50,559 nucleotides of DNA from Bacteroidales bacterium (lineage in GTDB: Bacteria; Bacteroidota; Bacteroidia; Bacteroidales; Muribaculaceae): NCBI GenBank assembly GCA_020860515.1, contig JAJBUG010000031.1, positions 1-50,559 on the forward strand, given 5' to 3'. The notes beneath the pieces are model-generated. The model was not told the DNA's origin. It was given only the letters and a program-made list of their open reading frames with translations, and ran no database searches. This document shows positions 7,479 through 15,743 of this stretch, in pieces. Numbering within the stretch: the stretch's first letter is position 1; every line of letters starts with the position of its first letter. The position numbers were made by a program, and so were the translations under genes.

Positions 7479-8921
7479 TTAGGCTTTTTCTTTTTCGAGG
7501 ATGCGCTCGTCGTGTGCGAGTTCTTCTGGCACGAGGCGAATCATTCGGCGGCGGTTCCACCAAACTAAGGCAATGGTGCCAATGGTGAGAATGCCTGCGC
7601 CAATCCACTTCCAACTGTGGCAGCATACGAAGATGAACCAGGCCATTGGGCTGCCAGCGAAATCGAGGCTTCCAGCCTCAAAGTGCTCGGGTGTAGCTAC
7701 GGCCGGATCCTGAGTGTTGGCGTATACGTCGTGGGCAGCCAAGGTGAAGTAGGGAGCCATGTAGGTTACCATCAGAAGGGCCATCACAATGATTACAATA
7801 CCAACTATAATGGTCTTCAGCACATTTCCCTTCGTATAAGGAAGCACCAGTGGGAAGAGGTAGAACATACCTGCCAGCGATGCCAGGGGTAAGAACTGGT
7901 TGCCAGGGATAAGCACGGCGATAATCAGGGTAATGGGGATGAGAATAATCGACGCTACCAGGGTGGCAGGGTGGCCAATCACAAGAGCCGGGCTCATGCC
8001 GATGCTCAGGCCCTCAGCGCCGTGGAATTTGCGAGCGATCAGGCTGCGAGTAGCGTCGCTAATGGGCTTAAGACCCTCGATGAAGAGTACGGTTACACGG
8101 GGAATCAGTTCCATCACAGCGCCCATCTTGATGCCAAGGCCAAGGATATTTGGCACGTGGTCTACGATTTCAGCCCAGCTGCTGTAGCTAAGGCAGCCGA
8201 TAGCGATACCCACTACGATGCCGAGGAAAAGAGGCTCGCCAGCAATGCCGAACTTCTTTTTCATGCCTTCAGCGTCGATTTCAAGGCGGTTCATGCCAGG
8301 AATCTTGTCGAGGCCCTTGTTGATAGCCCAAGCGAAAGGCACGAAGCTGGCGCAGAAAGGCTGAGGAATTGAGATGCCGTCAACGTCCTTGTAGAAGCCT
8401 TGGAATTTGGGAGCCGTAACGTCGGCAATTACCAAGGTGATAATGTAGCAGATAATGGCTGCGAAGAAACCCCAAGCGAGGGGATAATCCCAGCCCATGG
8501 CTGCGCTTGCGAAATAAACCACTGCGCCGATAAATGCAAAGTGCCAGTAGTTCCAGAGGTCGATATTGACTGTGCGAGTGCCTTTGCACATCAGCAGCAG
8601 GATGTTCACGCCCAAGCAGACAGGGATGATAAATGCGCCTACGGCGGTGTTATATGCCACCGATGCAGCTGCGGGCCATCCCATATCGAATACGTGGAGC
8701 TGCAGGTGGTAGATTTCGACCACCGACTCCAGCGGGCCTTTCATTGATGTGGTGAGCAGTGCCGTCACGATGCCAAGGCCGATAAAGCCGACGCCCACCT
8801 TGAGGCCGCTCATCAGAGCCTTGTTGAAGTTAAGACCTATGCAAAGTCCTAACACTAAAAAGATTATGGGCATCATTACGGCTGCCCCTAAAGAGATAAT
8901 GTATGCAAATACTTGTTCCAT
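7479..8921 (-). CDS. PTS galactitol-type EIIC permease, orphan
   Basis: This 480-aa polytopic membrane protein has about ten hydrophobic segments. It matches the EIIC-GAT family from MEQVFAYIISLGAAVMMPI onwards, with GIAGEPLFLGIVVGIAIG (about 225-242), the conserved EGLKPISDATRSLIARKF (about 283-300) and SPALVIGHPATLVASI. In classical PTS systems EIIC carries the sugar while EIIA and EIIB deliver phosphate. No EIIA, EIIB, HPr or EI is visible anywhere in the window, and Bacteroidales commonly lack a full sugar PTS. It may therefore work as a facilitator or secondary transporter, or use components encoded elsewhere. manA lies upstream on the same strand, with a repeat array between. The C-terminus is highly charged (DERILEKEKA). 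Confidence 0.85.
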   Translation of the reverse strand: MEQVFAYIISLGAAVMMPIIFLVLGLCIGLNFNKALMSGLKVGVGFIGLGIVTALLTTSMKGPLESVVEIYHLQLHVFDMGWPAAASVAYNTAVGAFIIPVCLGVNILLLMCKGTRTVNIDLWNYWHFAFIGAVVYFASAAMGWDYPLAWGFFAAIICYIITLVIADVTAPKFQGFYKDVDGISIPQPFCASFVPFAWAINKGLDKIPGMNRLEIDAEGMKKKFGIAGEPLFLGIVVGIAIGCLSYSSWAEIVDHVPNILGLGIKMGAVMELIPRVTVLFIEGLKPISDATRSLIARKFHGAEGLSIGMSPALVIGHPATLVASIILIPITLIIAVLIPGNQFLPLASLAGMFYLFPLVLPYTKGNVLKTIIVGIVIIVMALLMVTYMAPYFTLAAHDVYANTQDPAVATPEHFEAGSLDFAGSPMAWFIFVCCHSWKWIGAGILTIGTIALVWWNRRRMIRLVPEELAHDERILEKEKA

Positions 8922-8967
8922 GCTTAATGTTGGTTCATGCGTAGATTAATCAGGTAGAAATTGAGTG

Positions 8968-8975
8968 CAAAGTTA
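8968..8975 (-). promoter_or_regulatory. Possible -7 element for the EIIC gene
   Basis: Reading the minus strand, TAACTTTG lies 46 nt upstream of the ATG. It fits the Bacteroidetes -7 consensus, but no good TTG element is found 19-21 nt further upstream. Confidence 0.4.
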
Positions 8976-9059
8976 CTGATTTTTTATGAATTACGCATTA
9001 TCTCACGCCCCCCAAATACCTATAAAAATCCTCAAATTAAGCAAATTAATAAGTATTAT

Positions 9060-9180
9060 TAGGTTTTAAGTTTTAAGTATTAAGTATTAAGAAATAGTTG
9101 AATTAATAAATTTAAGGGATTCTATCCAAAAGGTATTTCTTAATACTTAATACTTAAAACGTAAAACGTAAAACGTTAGT
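9060..9180. repeat. Self-complementary 7-mer array with 26-bp perfect inverted arms
   Basis: The arms at 9071-9096 and 9134-9159 are perfect reverse complements (26 bp, 37-nt spacer). They are built from the same GTATTAA unit as the array at 1969-2089. GTAAAAC-type units follow at 9153-9177. The array lies between manA and the EIIC gene, both on the minus strand. Confidence 0.9.
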
Positions 9181-9181
9181 T

Positions 9182-10141
9182 TTAGGCGGAGGCGAGGAGG
9201 AGGGTGGCGATGCCCATGGCGGAGATATGGCGGCATGAGGCTGGGACGAGCATGGTGTGTCCGCGCTTCAGCGAGATAGGCTCGTTGTCGTCAACCTTGA
9301 CCATGGCAGCGCCATCGAGAGCCATAATGATGAGGAACGAATCCTCAGGCATCGGTATCTGCATGGCACCCTCTACATCTGCCTTTTCAATCTTGAAATG
9401 GTCGCAGCTGATAAGAGGCACGATGCCCTTGGACTCATGGTCGTAGTGAGTAAGGTAATCGGGATAGACCTTATAGTCGATGGCATCTTTGGCCTCCTGG
9501 GTATGGAGTTGGCGTGGTTTGCCATCAGCATCGATGCGGCCATAGTCATATACTCGGTAGGTAATATCGCTGGTTTCCTGAATTTCGGCAAGCAAGTTGC
9601 CAGCTCCGATGGCATGGATGCGACCGGCTGGAAGGAAAAACACATCGCCTGGATGCGAATCGTGTGCTGCAACCACGTCCATGATTTTGTCCTCGGCCAC
9701 AAGGTGAGTGTAGTCATCGGGGGTGATTTCCTGACTCATGCCAGCATGGATTTTGGCTCCTGGCTCGGTGTCGAGAATGTACCACATCTCAGTTTTTCCA
9801 AGGCTATTGTGGCGCTGCTTGGCCAGTTCGTCATTGGGGTGTACTTGCACCGAGAGGTCGCGCTTGGCATCGATGATTTTCACCAGCAATGGGAAAAGAT
9901 TTCCATAGCGTTCATATACGTGGTGCCCCATTAGCGCAGCCCCATGTTTCTCCACGAGCTGTTGCAGATTTTGGCCTTTTTCAGGCCCATTGGCTACGAT
10001 TGAAGCATGGCCAGGAACGGCAGAAATTTCCCAGCTTTCGCCGATTTGCTGTTGATCGGTGTCCACGTGCTTGAGTGAGGCAATCTTGTCGCCTCCCCAG
10101 ATTACCGACTTGAGGTAGGGCTCAAAAATGTAAGCTTGCAT
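9182..10141 (-). CDS. manA: Mannose-6-phosphate isomerase, class I
   Basis: This enzyme interconverts mannose-6-phosphate and fructose-6-phosphate in the cytoplasm, using zinc. The 319-aa length matches the short bacterial type I form. Zinc-ligand regions are visible: SVQVHPND (about 95-102), GKTEMWYI (about 114-121) and PAGRIHAIGAGN (about 171-182), followed by EIQETSDITYRVYDYGR, which contains the catalytic arginine region. The C-terminal part is a degenerate cupin (about 240-319). It could supply mannose-6-phosphate for GDP-sugars or take mannose into glycolysis. The next gene downstream is an orphan EIIC; a metabolic link between the two is only inference from proximity. Confidence 0.95.
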   Translation of the reverse strand: MQAYIFEPYLKSVIWGGDKIASLKHVDTDQQQIGESWEISAVPGHASIVANGPEKGQNLQQLVEKHGAALMGHHVYERYGNLFPLLVKIIDAKRDLSVQVHPNDELAKQRHNSLGKTEMWYILDTEPGAKIHAGMSQEITPDDYTHLVAEDKIMDVVAAHDSHPGDVFFLPAGRIHAIGAGNLLAEIQETSDITYRVYDYGRIDADGKPRQLHTQEAKDAIDYKVYPDYLTHYDHESKGIVPLISCDHFKIEKADVEGAMQIPMPEDSFLIIMALDGAAMVKVDDNEPISLKRGHTMLVPASCRHISAMGIATLLLASA

Positions 10142-10197
10142 CTTTAAATGTTTAACCTTAGTTTGAAACTTGTTTATTCATTCAGGAAATCCGATAG

Positions 10198-10205
10198 CAA
10201 AATTA
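10198..10205 (-). promoter_or_regulatory. Probable -7 element for manA
   Basis: On the minus strand TAATTTTG lies 56 nt upstream of the manA ATG. A TTG occurs 23 nt further upstream, which is slightly longer than the usual spacing. Confidence 0.45.
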
Positions 10206-10279
10206 CTCATAAATCTCCAAATAATCACCAATTTGTAAAAATTAACATAGAATTTGGTAAAAGATACCAATTTCATTGC

Positions 10280-10287
10280 TAAATTTG
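10280..10287 (+). promoter_or_regulatory. Probable -7 element for the DUF4861-like gene
   Basis: TAAATTTG at 10280-10287 has a TTTG 23 nt upstream (10253-10256). It favours the ATG at 10309 as the start, because the alternative TTG start at 10276 would lie inside the promoter. Confidence 0.45.
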
Positions 10288-10308
10288 TACTTTCTAAACC
10301 TTAAGAAT

Positions 10309-11544
10309 ATGTTAGAGACAATTTTGATGGCTTTGACGGTGACTGTGGCCAATCCAATTAATGAAGCTCGCACCAATGTGCCAGTAGTGATAGACCTCCC
10401 TCAGGCCAAGGTGGTGAAAAGCGTAGTAATCAGTGACTCCAGCATCCCTTGGCAACTCGATGATCTAAATGGCGATGGTCAGGCTGACCAATTGGTGATA
10501 CTGCTTCCCGAACTTGGCCCTAATGCTGACGCAGCTTATACGGTTGAGCTTCTTGAAAATGAGGTAAAATCACAGGGCGAAATCGAGGCTGGCACTGCTG
10601 CCATGATGCGCCTTAATGATAAAAATAAGAAACATCCTCGGATTTTGAGCATTGCTTATCCTGGAGATGTGGACAATAAGGAGATGTATAACTCAATTTA
10701 TGGCCATGGAGCCATATTGGAGGGCCAGTACAGTGCAATTCGCGTGTACATGGACAATCGCCAAAGCGTTGACCTGTATCTGAAGCAAACCCCTAAGCTT
10801 GAACTGGACAGCACATGCTTTTATACCACTCGCGAACAACTGGAGCAGCAGGGATATGGCCGCGATGTGTTGTGGGCTGGCACTTCGGTGGCTCTTGGAT
10901 CATTCCGAGGCGTTGATGCAGAGGGAGAACCAGTGATTATCGACAAAGTGGATTCCCGAGGTCAGCGAGTAGTGGCAAGCGGCCCCTTGCGCTCGATTAT
11001 CGAGGTGGTGGACAAAGGATGGGTTACGCCACAAGGGCACCGCGTGAATATGGTGCAGCGGTTTACAACATACAAGGGCCATCGCGATTATGATGTGGAA
11101 GTGCATCTTTATCCCGAGATGGAGATAGTGCACATGAACATGGAAGAGCTAAAATCATATAAGCCCCTGGAAGATATGGAGCTTTATTGCACAGGAATAC
11201 AAAAAATTTCCGAGGATAACGAGGGTTTCACTGAGGCTGTGGATGGTGGGCAGGTGAGTGGCTCATGGGGTACAAATCTGCCCGACAAAAATATGGCCGA
11301 CCTGAAAGAGACGATTGGACTTGGAATGTTTGTGCCTGCTTCAAGTTTTGAGGGAGCCAAGGAGGATGAGTTGAATTACCTTACCATTCTGAAAACCAGT
11401 TTGGATGGTCCAATTCGCTATTCATTCGTTGCCACTGGCCTTTTGGACACAACCACGCCAGCTAAAAACATTTCAGACTGGCAGCAATGGCTTCGCCATT
11501 GGGCCAGTCTGAAGGCTAATCCAGTTAAAGTAACTATCGAATGA
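10309..11544 (+). CDS. DUF4861-like secreted protein of the pectin locus
   Basis: The protein is 411 aa from the ATG at 10309. The N-terminus (LETILMALTVTVA) is a weak signal-peptide-like segment. A longer in-frame start (TTG at 10276) would give a better signal sequence but overlaps the -7 element. Recognisable stretches are LDDLNGDGQADQLVILLPEL (about 38-57), YGHGAILEGQYSAIRVYMDN (about 128-147) and WVTPQGHRVNMVQRFTTYKG (about 230-249). They resemble, from memory, the DUF4861 family often found beside GH105 and pectin lyases. The biochemical function is unknown to me. It points towards the minus-strand PL1 gene and overlaps its 3' end by 11 bp. Confidence 0.6.
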   Translation: MLETILMALTVTVANPINEARTNVPVVIDLPQAKVVKSVVISDSSIPWQLDDLNGDGQADQLVILLPELGPNADAAYTVELLENEVKSQGEIEAGTAAMMRLNDKNKKHPRILSIAYPGDVDNKEMYNSIYGHGAILEGQYSAIRVYMDNRQSVDLYLKQTPKLELDSTCFYTTREQLEQQGYGRDVLWAGTSVALGSFRGVDAEGEPVIIDKVDSRGQRVVASGPLRSIIEVVDKGWVTPQGHRVNMVQRFTTYKGHRDYDVEVHLYPEMEIVHMNMEELKSYKPLEDMELYCTGIQKISEDNEGFTEAVDGGQVSGSWGTNLPDKNMADLKETIGLGMFVPASSFEGAKEDELNYLTILKTSLDGPIRYSFVATGLLDTTTPAKNISDWQQWLRHWASLKANPVKVTIE

Positions 11545-13378
11545 TAAATTTCTTGCCAGCTTGGATGTAGATGCCGGGTGAAAGAGGTTCTGCCACGGGA
11601 TAGCCCATTAGATTGTAAATGCGGTTGTCAATAATGCGGGTGCCATCAACCACAACATTCTCAATGCCTCCGAACACAGGAAGCTCTACCTCTTCGTCCT
11701 CATAAAGGAGCTGGCCGTTGAGCATTTTTCCGCCTTCGTTGCCAGCCTCCATAATGTGGGCTACAATGCTGTTGAGGTAAACCTCAAGGTTAGTGTAGCC
11801 AGAAGCCGCTACGCCGTTGCCATCGGTAGGGTCGTTGGGATTAAGGCCGTTAGCCATTTCCCATTCATCGGGTATGCCGTCGCCATCGGTGTCAATGGGA
11901 GCTTCAAGCTGCTCATAGACGGGCCAGCCAGTGTGACCATCGGCATATACAATCTGATCTTGGCTGTCGATAATGCCATTTTCGCCGAAAGATGCAGTGT
12001 TGTTGCGCACATCATTGATTACCAGCGCATCATATTCGTCGCGATAAAGCGAAGCTCCAGCATAGTTGAGCACGCGCTCATAAGCCTCTTCGGCTGTATG
12101 GGTAGTGGTATAAACATACTCAATTGGCTGTGCCAGCTTAATCATGTCGGCAATCGAATCGTTGTAGTAATTGTCGCAGTCAGTCTTGGTGATTTGGCTG
12201 TAGATGCCCGTGGTCCAGTTGTCGGCTGTCACTTCGTCATCCTGCACATTGTAGTTGCCATCTACAAAGAGATGTCCCCAAGTGTGGAGCATAGGCTTCC
12301 AAGAGTTCCAAGCAACCTTGATTTCATGTTCCACTCCATCAGCGTCAGGCACAGTGATAGTGGAAGTTTCCATATCAATTGGGTAGGATTTGCTCTTGAT
12401 TTTAATACGATTGTAGCCAGTGTCAACATCGCCTACGCGACCGATAGATACGTATGAAGAACTATAATCCGTCCCCAAAGCTTTGTTGATATTGGAGATA
12501 GTCGTTGAAGAATCCCAGCAGTAGCTAAGGGTACGGATACCGAGGCCGGCGATGCGAGCCTTGCGCGAGTTGCTGGTTAGACCGGGATTATAATAGTTGT
12601 TGACCATGTTCACATCCATGCCTTCACCGCCGTAGCAACCGTTGGTGCCATAGTTAAAGATGACATTGTTGCGGAAGTCCATGCGCTCGTCGGTCTGAGT
12701 CCCAGGGCGCGGACCAAGGCGCGGAGTGCGCGAGGTGTGGTTGGCAATAAGATTGTGGTGGTAGCTTGCTCCGGAGCCGCCCCAGTTGCCGCCGTAGCCA
12801 TGAGCTCCCTTTGAGTGGCCCGAATTGCGCAGCGAGTGCGATGCAATGCACCATTGCACGGTAATGTCGTGACTGCCGTAAACTGACAGGCACTCGTCGA
12901 TGCTCCAGCTTACTGAGCAGTGGTCCACGATGATATTCTTGCGGTCCATAGCGCCGAGGCCATCCCCCTCGTGGTAAGCCACCTGTTGATTGCCAAGGCG
13001 GAAGTTAACGAAGCGAATAATCACATTGTCGGCGCTGATTTGGAAGGGATAATCAGCAATGCAGATGCCTCCAGGAGAGGTCTGACCAGCGATTGTAACG
13101 TTACCTTGGTTGAGTTTAAGCTGAGATTTCAGGTAAATAACGCCCGACACATCGAACACAATTGTGCGTGCTCCCGACTTGCTGCAAGCCCAGCGGAAGG
13201 TGCCCTCGCTACCGTCATCTTCGAGACTGGTCACATGGTAAACGTCGCCACCGCGACCGCCAGTGGTGTATCGACCATAGCCCTCTGCCCCTGGAAAAGA
13301 TTCCAATTGAATCTCATCTTGAGCCCAGGCTCCTGACACAAAGGCAAAAGCAGTAGCAAAAAGTAAAAATTTCTTCAT
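11534..13378 (-). CDS. Secreted pectate lyase, PL1 family (distal copy)
   Basis: This lyase cleaves de-esterified homogalacturonan by beta-elimination, giving unsaturated oligogalacturonides. The 614-aa protein has a signal peptide (first 19-20 residues, ending SGAWAQ). It then has a right-handed beta-helix starting FPGAEGYGRYTTGGRGGDVY, with DHCSVSWSIDECLS (about 150-163), SRTPRLGPRPG holding the probable catalytic Arg, and DFRNNVIFNYG. A calcium-binding-like repeat DTDGDGIPDEWEMANGLNP lies near 495-515. The last about 30 residues (IYNLMGYPVAE then PGIYIQAGKKFIIR) form a C-terminal motif shared with other secreted proteins here. It is the last gene of the leftward susC operon. Confidence 0.9.
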   Translation of the reverse strand: MKKFLLFATAFAFVSGAWAQDEIQLESFPGAEGYGRYTTGGRGGDVYHVTSLEDDGSEGTFRWACSKSGARTIVFDVSGVIYLKSQLKLNQGNVTIAGQTSPGGICIADYPFQISADNVIIRFVNFRLGNQQVAYHEGDGLGAMDRKNIIVDHCSVSWSIDECLSVYGSHDITVQWCIASHSLRNSGHSKGAHGYGGNWGGSGASYHHNLIANHTSRTPRLGPRPGTQTDERMDFRNNVIFNYGTNGCYGGEGMDVNMVNNYYNPGLTSNSRKARIAGLGIRTLSYCWDSSTTISNINKALGTDYSSSYVSIGRVGDVDTGYNRIKIKSKSYPIDMETSTITVPDADGVEHEIKVAWNSWKPMLHTWGHLFVDGNYNVQDDEVTADNWTTGIYSQITKTDCDNYYNDSIADMIKLAQPIEYVYTTTHTAEEAYERVLNYAGASLYRDEYDALVINDVRNNTASFGENGIIDSQDQIVYADGHTGWPVYEQLEAPIDTDGDGIPDEWEMANGLNPNDPTDGNGVAASGYTNLEVYLNSIVAHIMEAGNEGGKMLNGQLLYEDEEVELPVFGGIENVVVDGTRIIDNRIYNLMGYPVAEPLSPGIYIQAGKKFIIR

Positions 13379-13417
13379 GGTCTATTGATATGTGGTTTGA
13401 GATAAATTATATTTAGT

Positions 13418-13444
13418 CTGGGGGCTGCCATTGTCAGCCCCCAG
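13418..13444 (-). terminator. Intercistronic hairpin after GH105
   Basis: A 10-bp perfect stem (CTGGGGGCTG with CAGCCCCCAG) and 7-nt loop lie 4 nt downstream of the GH105 stop. No U-tract follows in the minus direction, so partial termination or mRNA 3'-end protection is as likely as full termination. Confidence 0.6.
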
Positions 13445-13448
13445 AAAT

Positions 13449-14717
13449 TTACTCGTTGAGGGATTCCATTTCGAGCGAAGCCCAGATGAAGGGGCCTACG
13501 CCCTTGGCATCATTGTCGCGGATTGGTTCGCTGAGATAGTACTCGTAGCTGCCATCGCGGCGAGTATTTTCCTTAACCTTTGGAGCTGCCTTCAGCACAG
13601 ATGGACTTACGCCCGGGCCAAGGCCTGCCACTTCGCAGCATTGGGTGAGCGAGATTGTGCCATCCTCGTTTTCACGAATGAAGTTGTCGATAATGCCTTG
13701 ATAAGCTTTCTTGCCAGCAGCCAGATACTTAGGATCTGTCACGTGGCCTAAGCGAGCCGACTTCAACAGAGCATAAGCAAACATCGACGAAGCAGTAGCC
13801 TCCAAATAGTTGCCTTCGCGCTCAGGCGAATCCATTACTTGGTACCACAGACCAGTCTTGGGATCTTGCCACTCGATTATTGAATCAAGCACCTTGCCAA
13901 GCAGCTCTTTTACTTCGCCTCGGCGTGCATAATCTGCAGGGAAAGCATCGAGCAGTTCTACGAGTGCCATCACATACCAGCCCTGAGCACGGCCCCAGCA
14001 GTGCTGTGATAGGCCAGTCTCCTTGTCGCTCCAGAACATATCGCGGTTCTCATCCCATGCGTGACGGTTGAGGTGAGTTTTGGGGTCGTAGGTGCGCTCA
14101 TAGGTCTTCTTCACCTGATCCACTGCATCATCGTAAATTGGCAGAGCCTCCTCAGGTGAATAGAGCTTGCTGGCAGTGAGGGTACGGAAGGGGAGACCCA
14201 TGAAAATGCCATCGAGCCATACTTGATAAGCATAGATTGCTTTATGCCAGTAGACTCCCTCTTTGGTGCGAGGTTGGTCGGCAAGCTGCTTCATCATGGT
14301 GTTGATGGCCTTGAGGTTCTTTTCTTCGGGGAAGAGCTCGTACATGCGGGTCACGAAGTGGCCAGTGCGCACGTTGTCGAGGTTGTAATCGAGAATATCG
14401 TATTTGCGGATAGAACCGTCAGGGTTTATCATAGTGTCAGTGTACTGCACCAGATACGCCTTGATATCTTCGCCACCGTAGCGGAGATAAGTGTCGAGCA
14501 TAGCCTCCAGCTCGATACCCATTACATAACTCCAGCGGGGAGCCTTGGCAAAGTCGAGCATGTAGCTTTCGGGCACGCGCTGCATTTCTGAGCGGGTAAG
14601 CCACTCGGAGTAGGGACGCTTTTGGGGTTCTTCTTCGGTGGCTTTGGCTTTGCTGCCGCAAGCGGTAAGCACCAGGAGCAGAGCTCCAATGAAAAGTGAT
14701 TGATGTAAGAATTTCAT
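13449..14717 (-). CDS. GH105 unsaturated glucuronyl/galacturonyl hydrolase, lipoprotein
   Basis: GH105 enzymes remove the 4,5-unsaturated uronic acid left at the non-reducing end by pectate or rhamnogalacturonan lyases. The 422-aa protein has a lipoprotein signal (LLLVLTACGS, lipobox LTAC), so it is probably periplasm- or membrane-tethered. The (alpha/alpha)6 barrel shows VWLDGIFMGLPF (about 168-179), HAWDENRDMFW and the conserved HCWGRAQGWYVMALVELLD (about 239-257). The product tautomerises to 5-keto-4-deoxyuronate, the substrate of KduI in the same locus. Specificity (homogalacturonan versus rhamnogalacturonan products) cannot be told from sequence. An 8-bp tandem repeat lies immediately upstream of the ATG. 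Confidence 0.9.
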   Translation of the reverse strand: MKFLHQSLFIGALLLVLTACGSKAKATEEEPQKRPYSEWLTRSEMQRVPESYMLDFAKAPRWSYVMGIELEAMLDTYLRYGGEDIKAYLVQYTDTMINPDGSIRKYDILDYNLDNVRTGHFVTRMYELFPEEKNLKAINTMMKQLADQPRTKEGVYWHKAIYAYQVWLDGIFMGLPFRTLTASKLYSPEEALPIYDDAVDQVKKTYERTYDPKTHLNRHAWDENRDMFWSDKETGLSQHCWGRAQGWYVMALVELLDAFPADYARRGEVKELLGKVLDSIIEWQDPKTGLWYQVMDSPEREGNYLEATASSMFAYALLKSARLGHVTDPKYLAAGKKAYQGIIDNFIRENEDGTISLTQCCEVAGLGPGVSPSVLKAAPKVKENTRRDGSYEYYLSEPIRDNDAKGVGPFIWASLEMESLNE

Positions 14718-14718
14718 G

Positions 14719-14748
14719 TTTGGTGGGTTGGTGGGTTGGTGGGTTGGA
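14719..14748. repeat. 8-bp tandem repeat upstream of the GH105 gene
   Basis: TTGGTGGG is repeated three times, with a partial fourth. Read on the minus strand it is an A/C-rich (CCCACCAA) array ending 2 nt before the GH105 ATG. Only one arm is present. Confidence 0.8.
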
Positions 14749-14753
14749 GATTT

Positions 14754-15743
14754 TTATTTTAGGATTTTGTCGAGGAAGGCGACTGTCCAATCTACAGTAG
14801 GCTCAATCCAGGGGTGGAAGAACCAGAATGGATGAATGTCGGCCTCTTGCTGATGACGCTCATTGTAGATGCCCATTTTGTCGTAGATGTCACAGAGCAT
14901 ATCGCAACCGTCGGTGAACCTTGGAATCTGGCTTCGAATGATGCAAATAGGGGCTGACCATGGCGAAATCCAGTTAAGAGCCGATGCTTCTTCCCAATTC
15001 TTAGGCGAATCCTCATAGAAACCGCCAAGCCATTGCACGCTCACGGGCTTTACGCCCTTTTTGGCGTAGCTCTCACGTATTGATGCAAGGTTGCTTTCGG
15101 TAAGGAAGGTGGCAATGCCATCCATATCCACAATTGCTTGCACTTCGCTTGATGCTTCTCGCCATTCTCCATCGCCTTCATGGCGCGTCGAGCGGTTGGT
15201 CACGCCAGCCAAGGTAGCCAGCTGTCCTCCAGCTGAACATCCCGACACTGCTATTCGGCTTGGGTCAATGCCATAATCGCGAGCGTGGGTGCGAGCCCAC
15301 CTTACGGCGGTTTTCACGTCGTAGAGGCCCGCAGGATACAGGGCTTCGGGAATAAGTCGGTATTCGATGGGGATAGCCACATAGCCATGCTGGGCTATGC
15401 GCAGAGCCATGGCTCGCTGATTGAGCTTACTTCCCGAGTTCCAACCCCCGCCATAAATCATAATCAAGGCGGGGTAAATGGAATCATTATCGGGGCGGAA
15501 CACGTCGGCTAAGAGCTGACGGTTAGGGTAGGGCGAGTCTTTAAGGGTTGTATAAGGCACGTCACGCCAGCTTTTCAGTGATTCTGGCATCACAGTGTCG
15601 GCCAGCACAGCCTCAGGATGAGCCTTGCGAATCTTCAGATAGCTCGACCACGGCGTAAATGTCGTATCTCTGGGCACCTCTTGCGCTATGCCTACGGTGC
15701 TGACAAAAACACAAAAACTACAAAAAAGAGCTCGCAACCTCAT
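14754..15743 (-). CDS. Secreted alpha/beta-hydrolase, probable carbohydrate esterase
   Basis: The 329-aa protein has a signal peptide (LFCSFCVFVSTVGIAQ). Hydrolase signatures are the oxyanion motif IYGGGWNSGS (about 93-102), the nucleophile GCSAGGQLATLAG (about 167-179), and a C-terminal HPFWFFHPW holding the probable catalytic His. This pattern matches hormone-sensitive-lipase-like esterases that deacetylate plant polysaccharides. Removal of acetyl or other esters from pectin is inferred from the position between PL1 and GH105. Its ATG overlaps the stop of the upstream PL1 gene by one base (TAATG), which suggests translational coupling. Confidence 0.8.
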   Translation of the reverse strand: MRLRALFCSFCVFVSTVGIAQEVPRDTTFTPWSSYLKIRKAHPEAVLADTVMPESLKSWRDVPYTTLKDSPYPNRQLLADVFRPDNDSIYPALIMIYGGGWNSGSKLNQRAMALRIAQHGYVAIPIEYRLIPEALYPAGLYDVKTAVRWARTHARDYGIDPSRIAVSGCSAGGQLATLAGVTNRSTRHEGDGEWREASSEVQAIVDMDGIATFLTESNLASIRESYAKKGVKPVSVQWLGGFYEDSPKNWEEASALNWISPWSAPICIIRSQIPRFTDGCDMLCDIYDKMGIYNERHQQEADIHPFWFFHPWIEPTVDWTVAFLDKILK

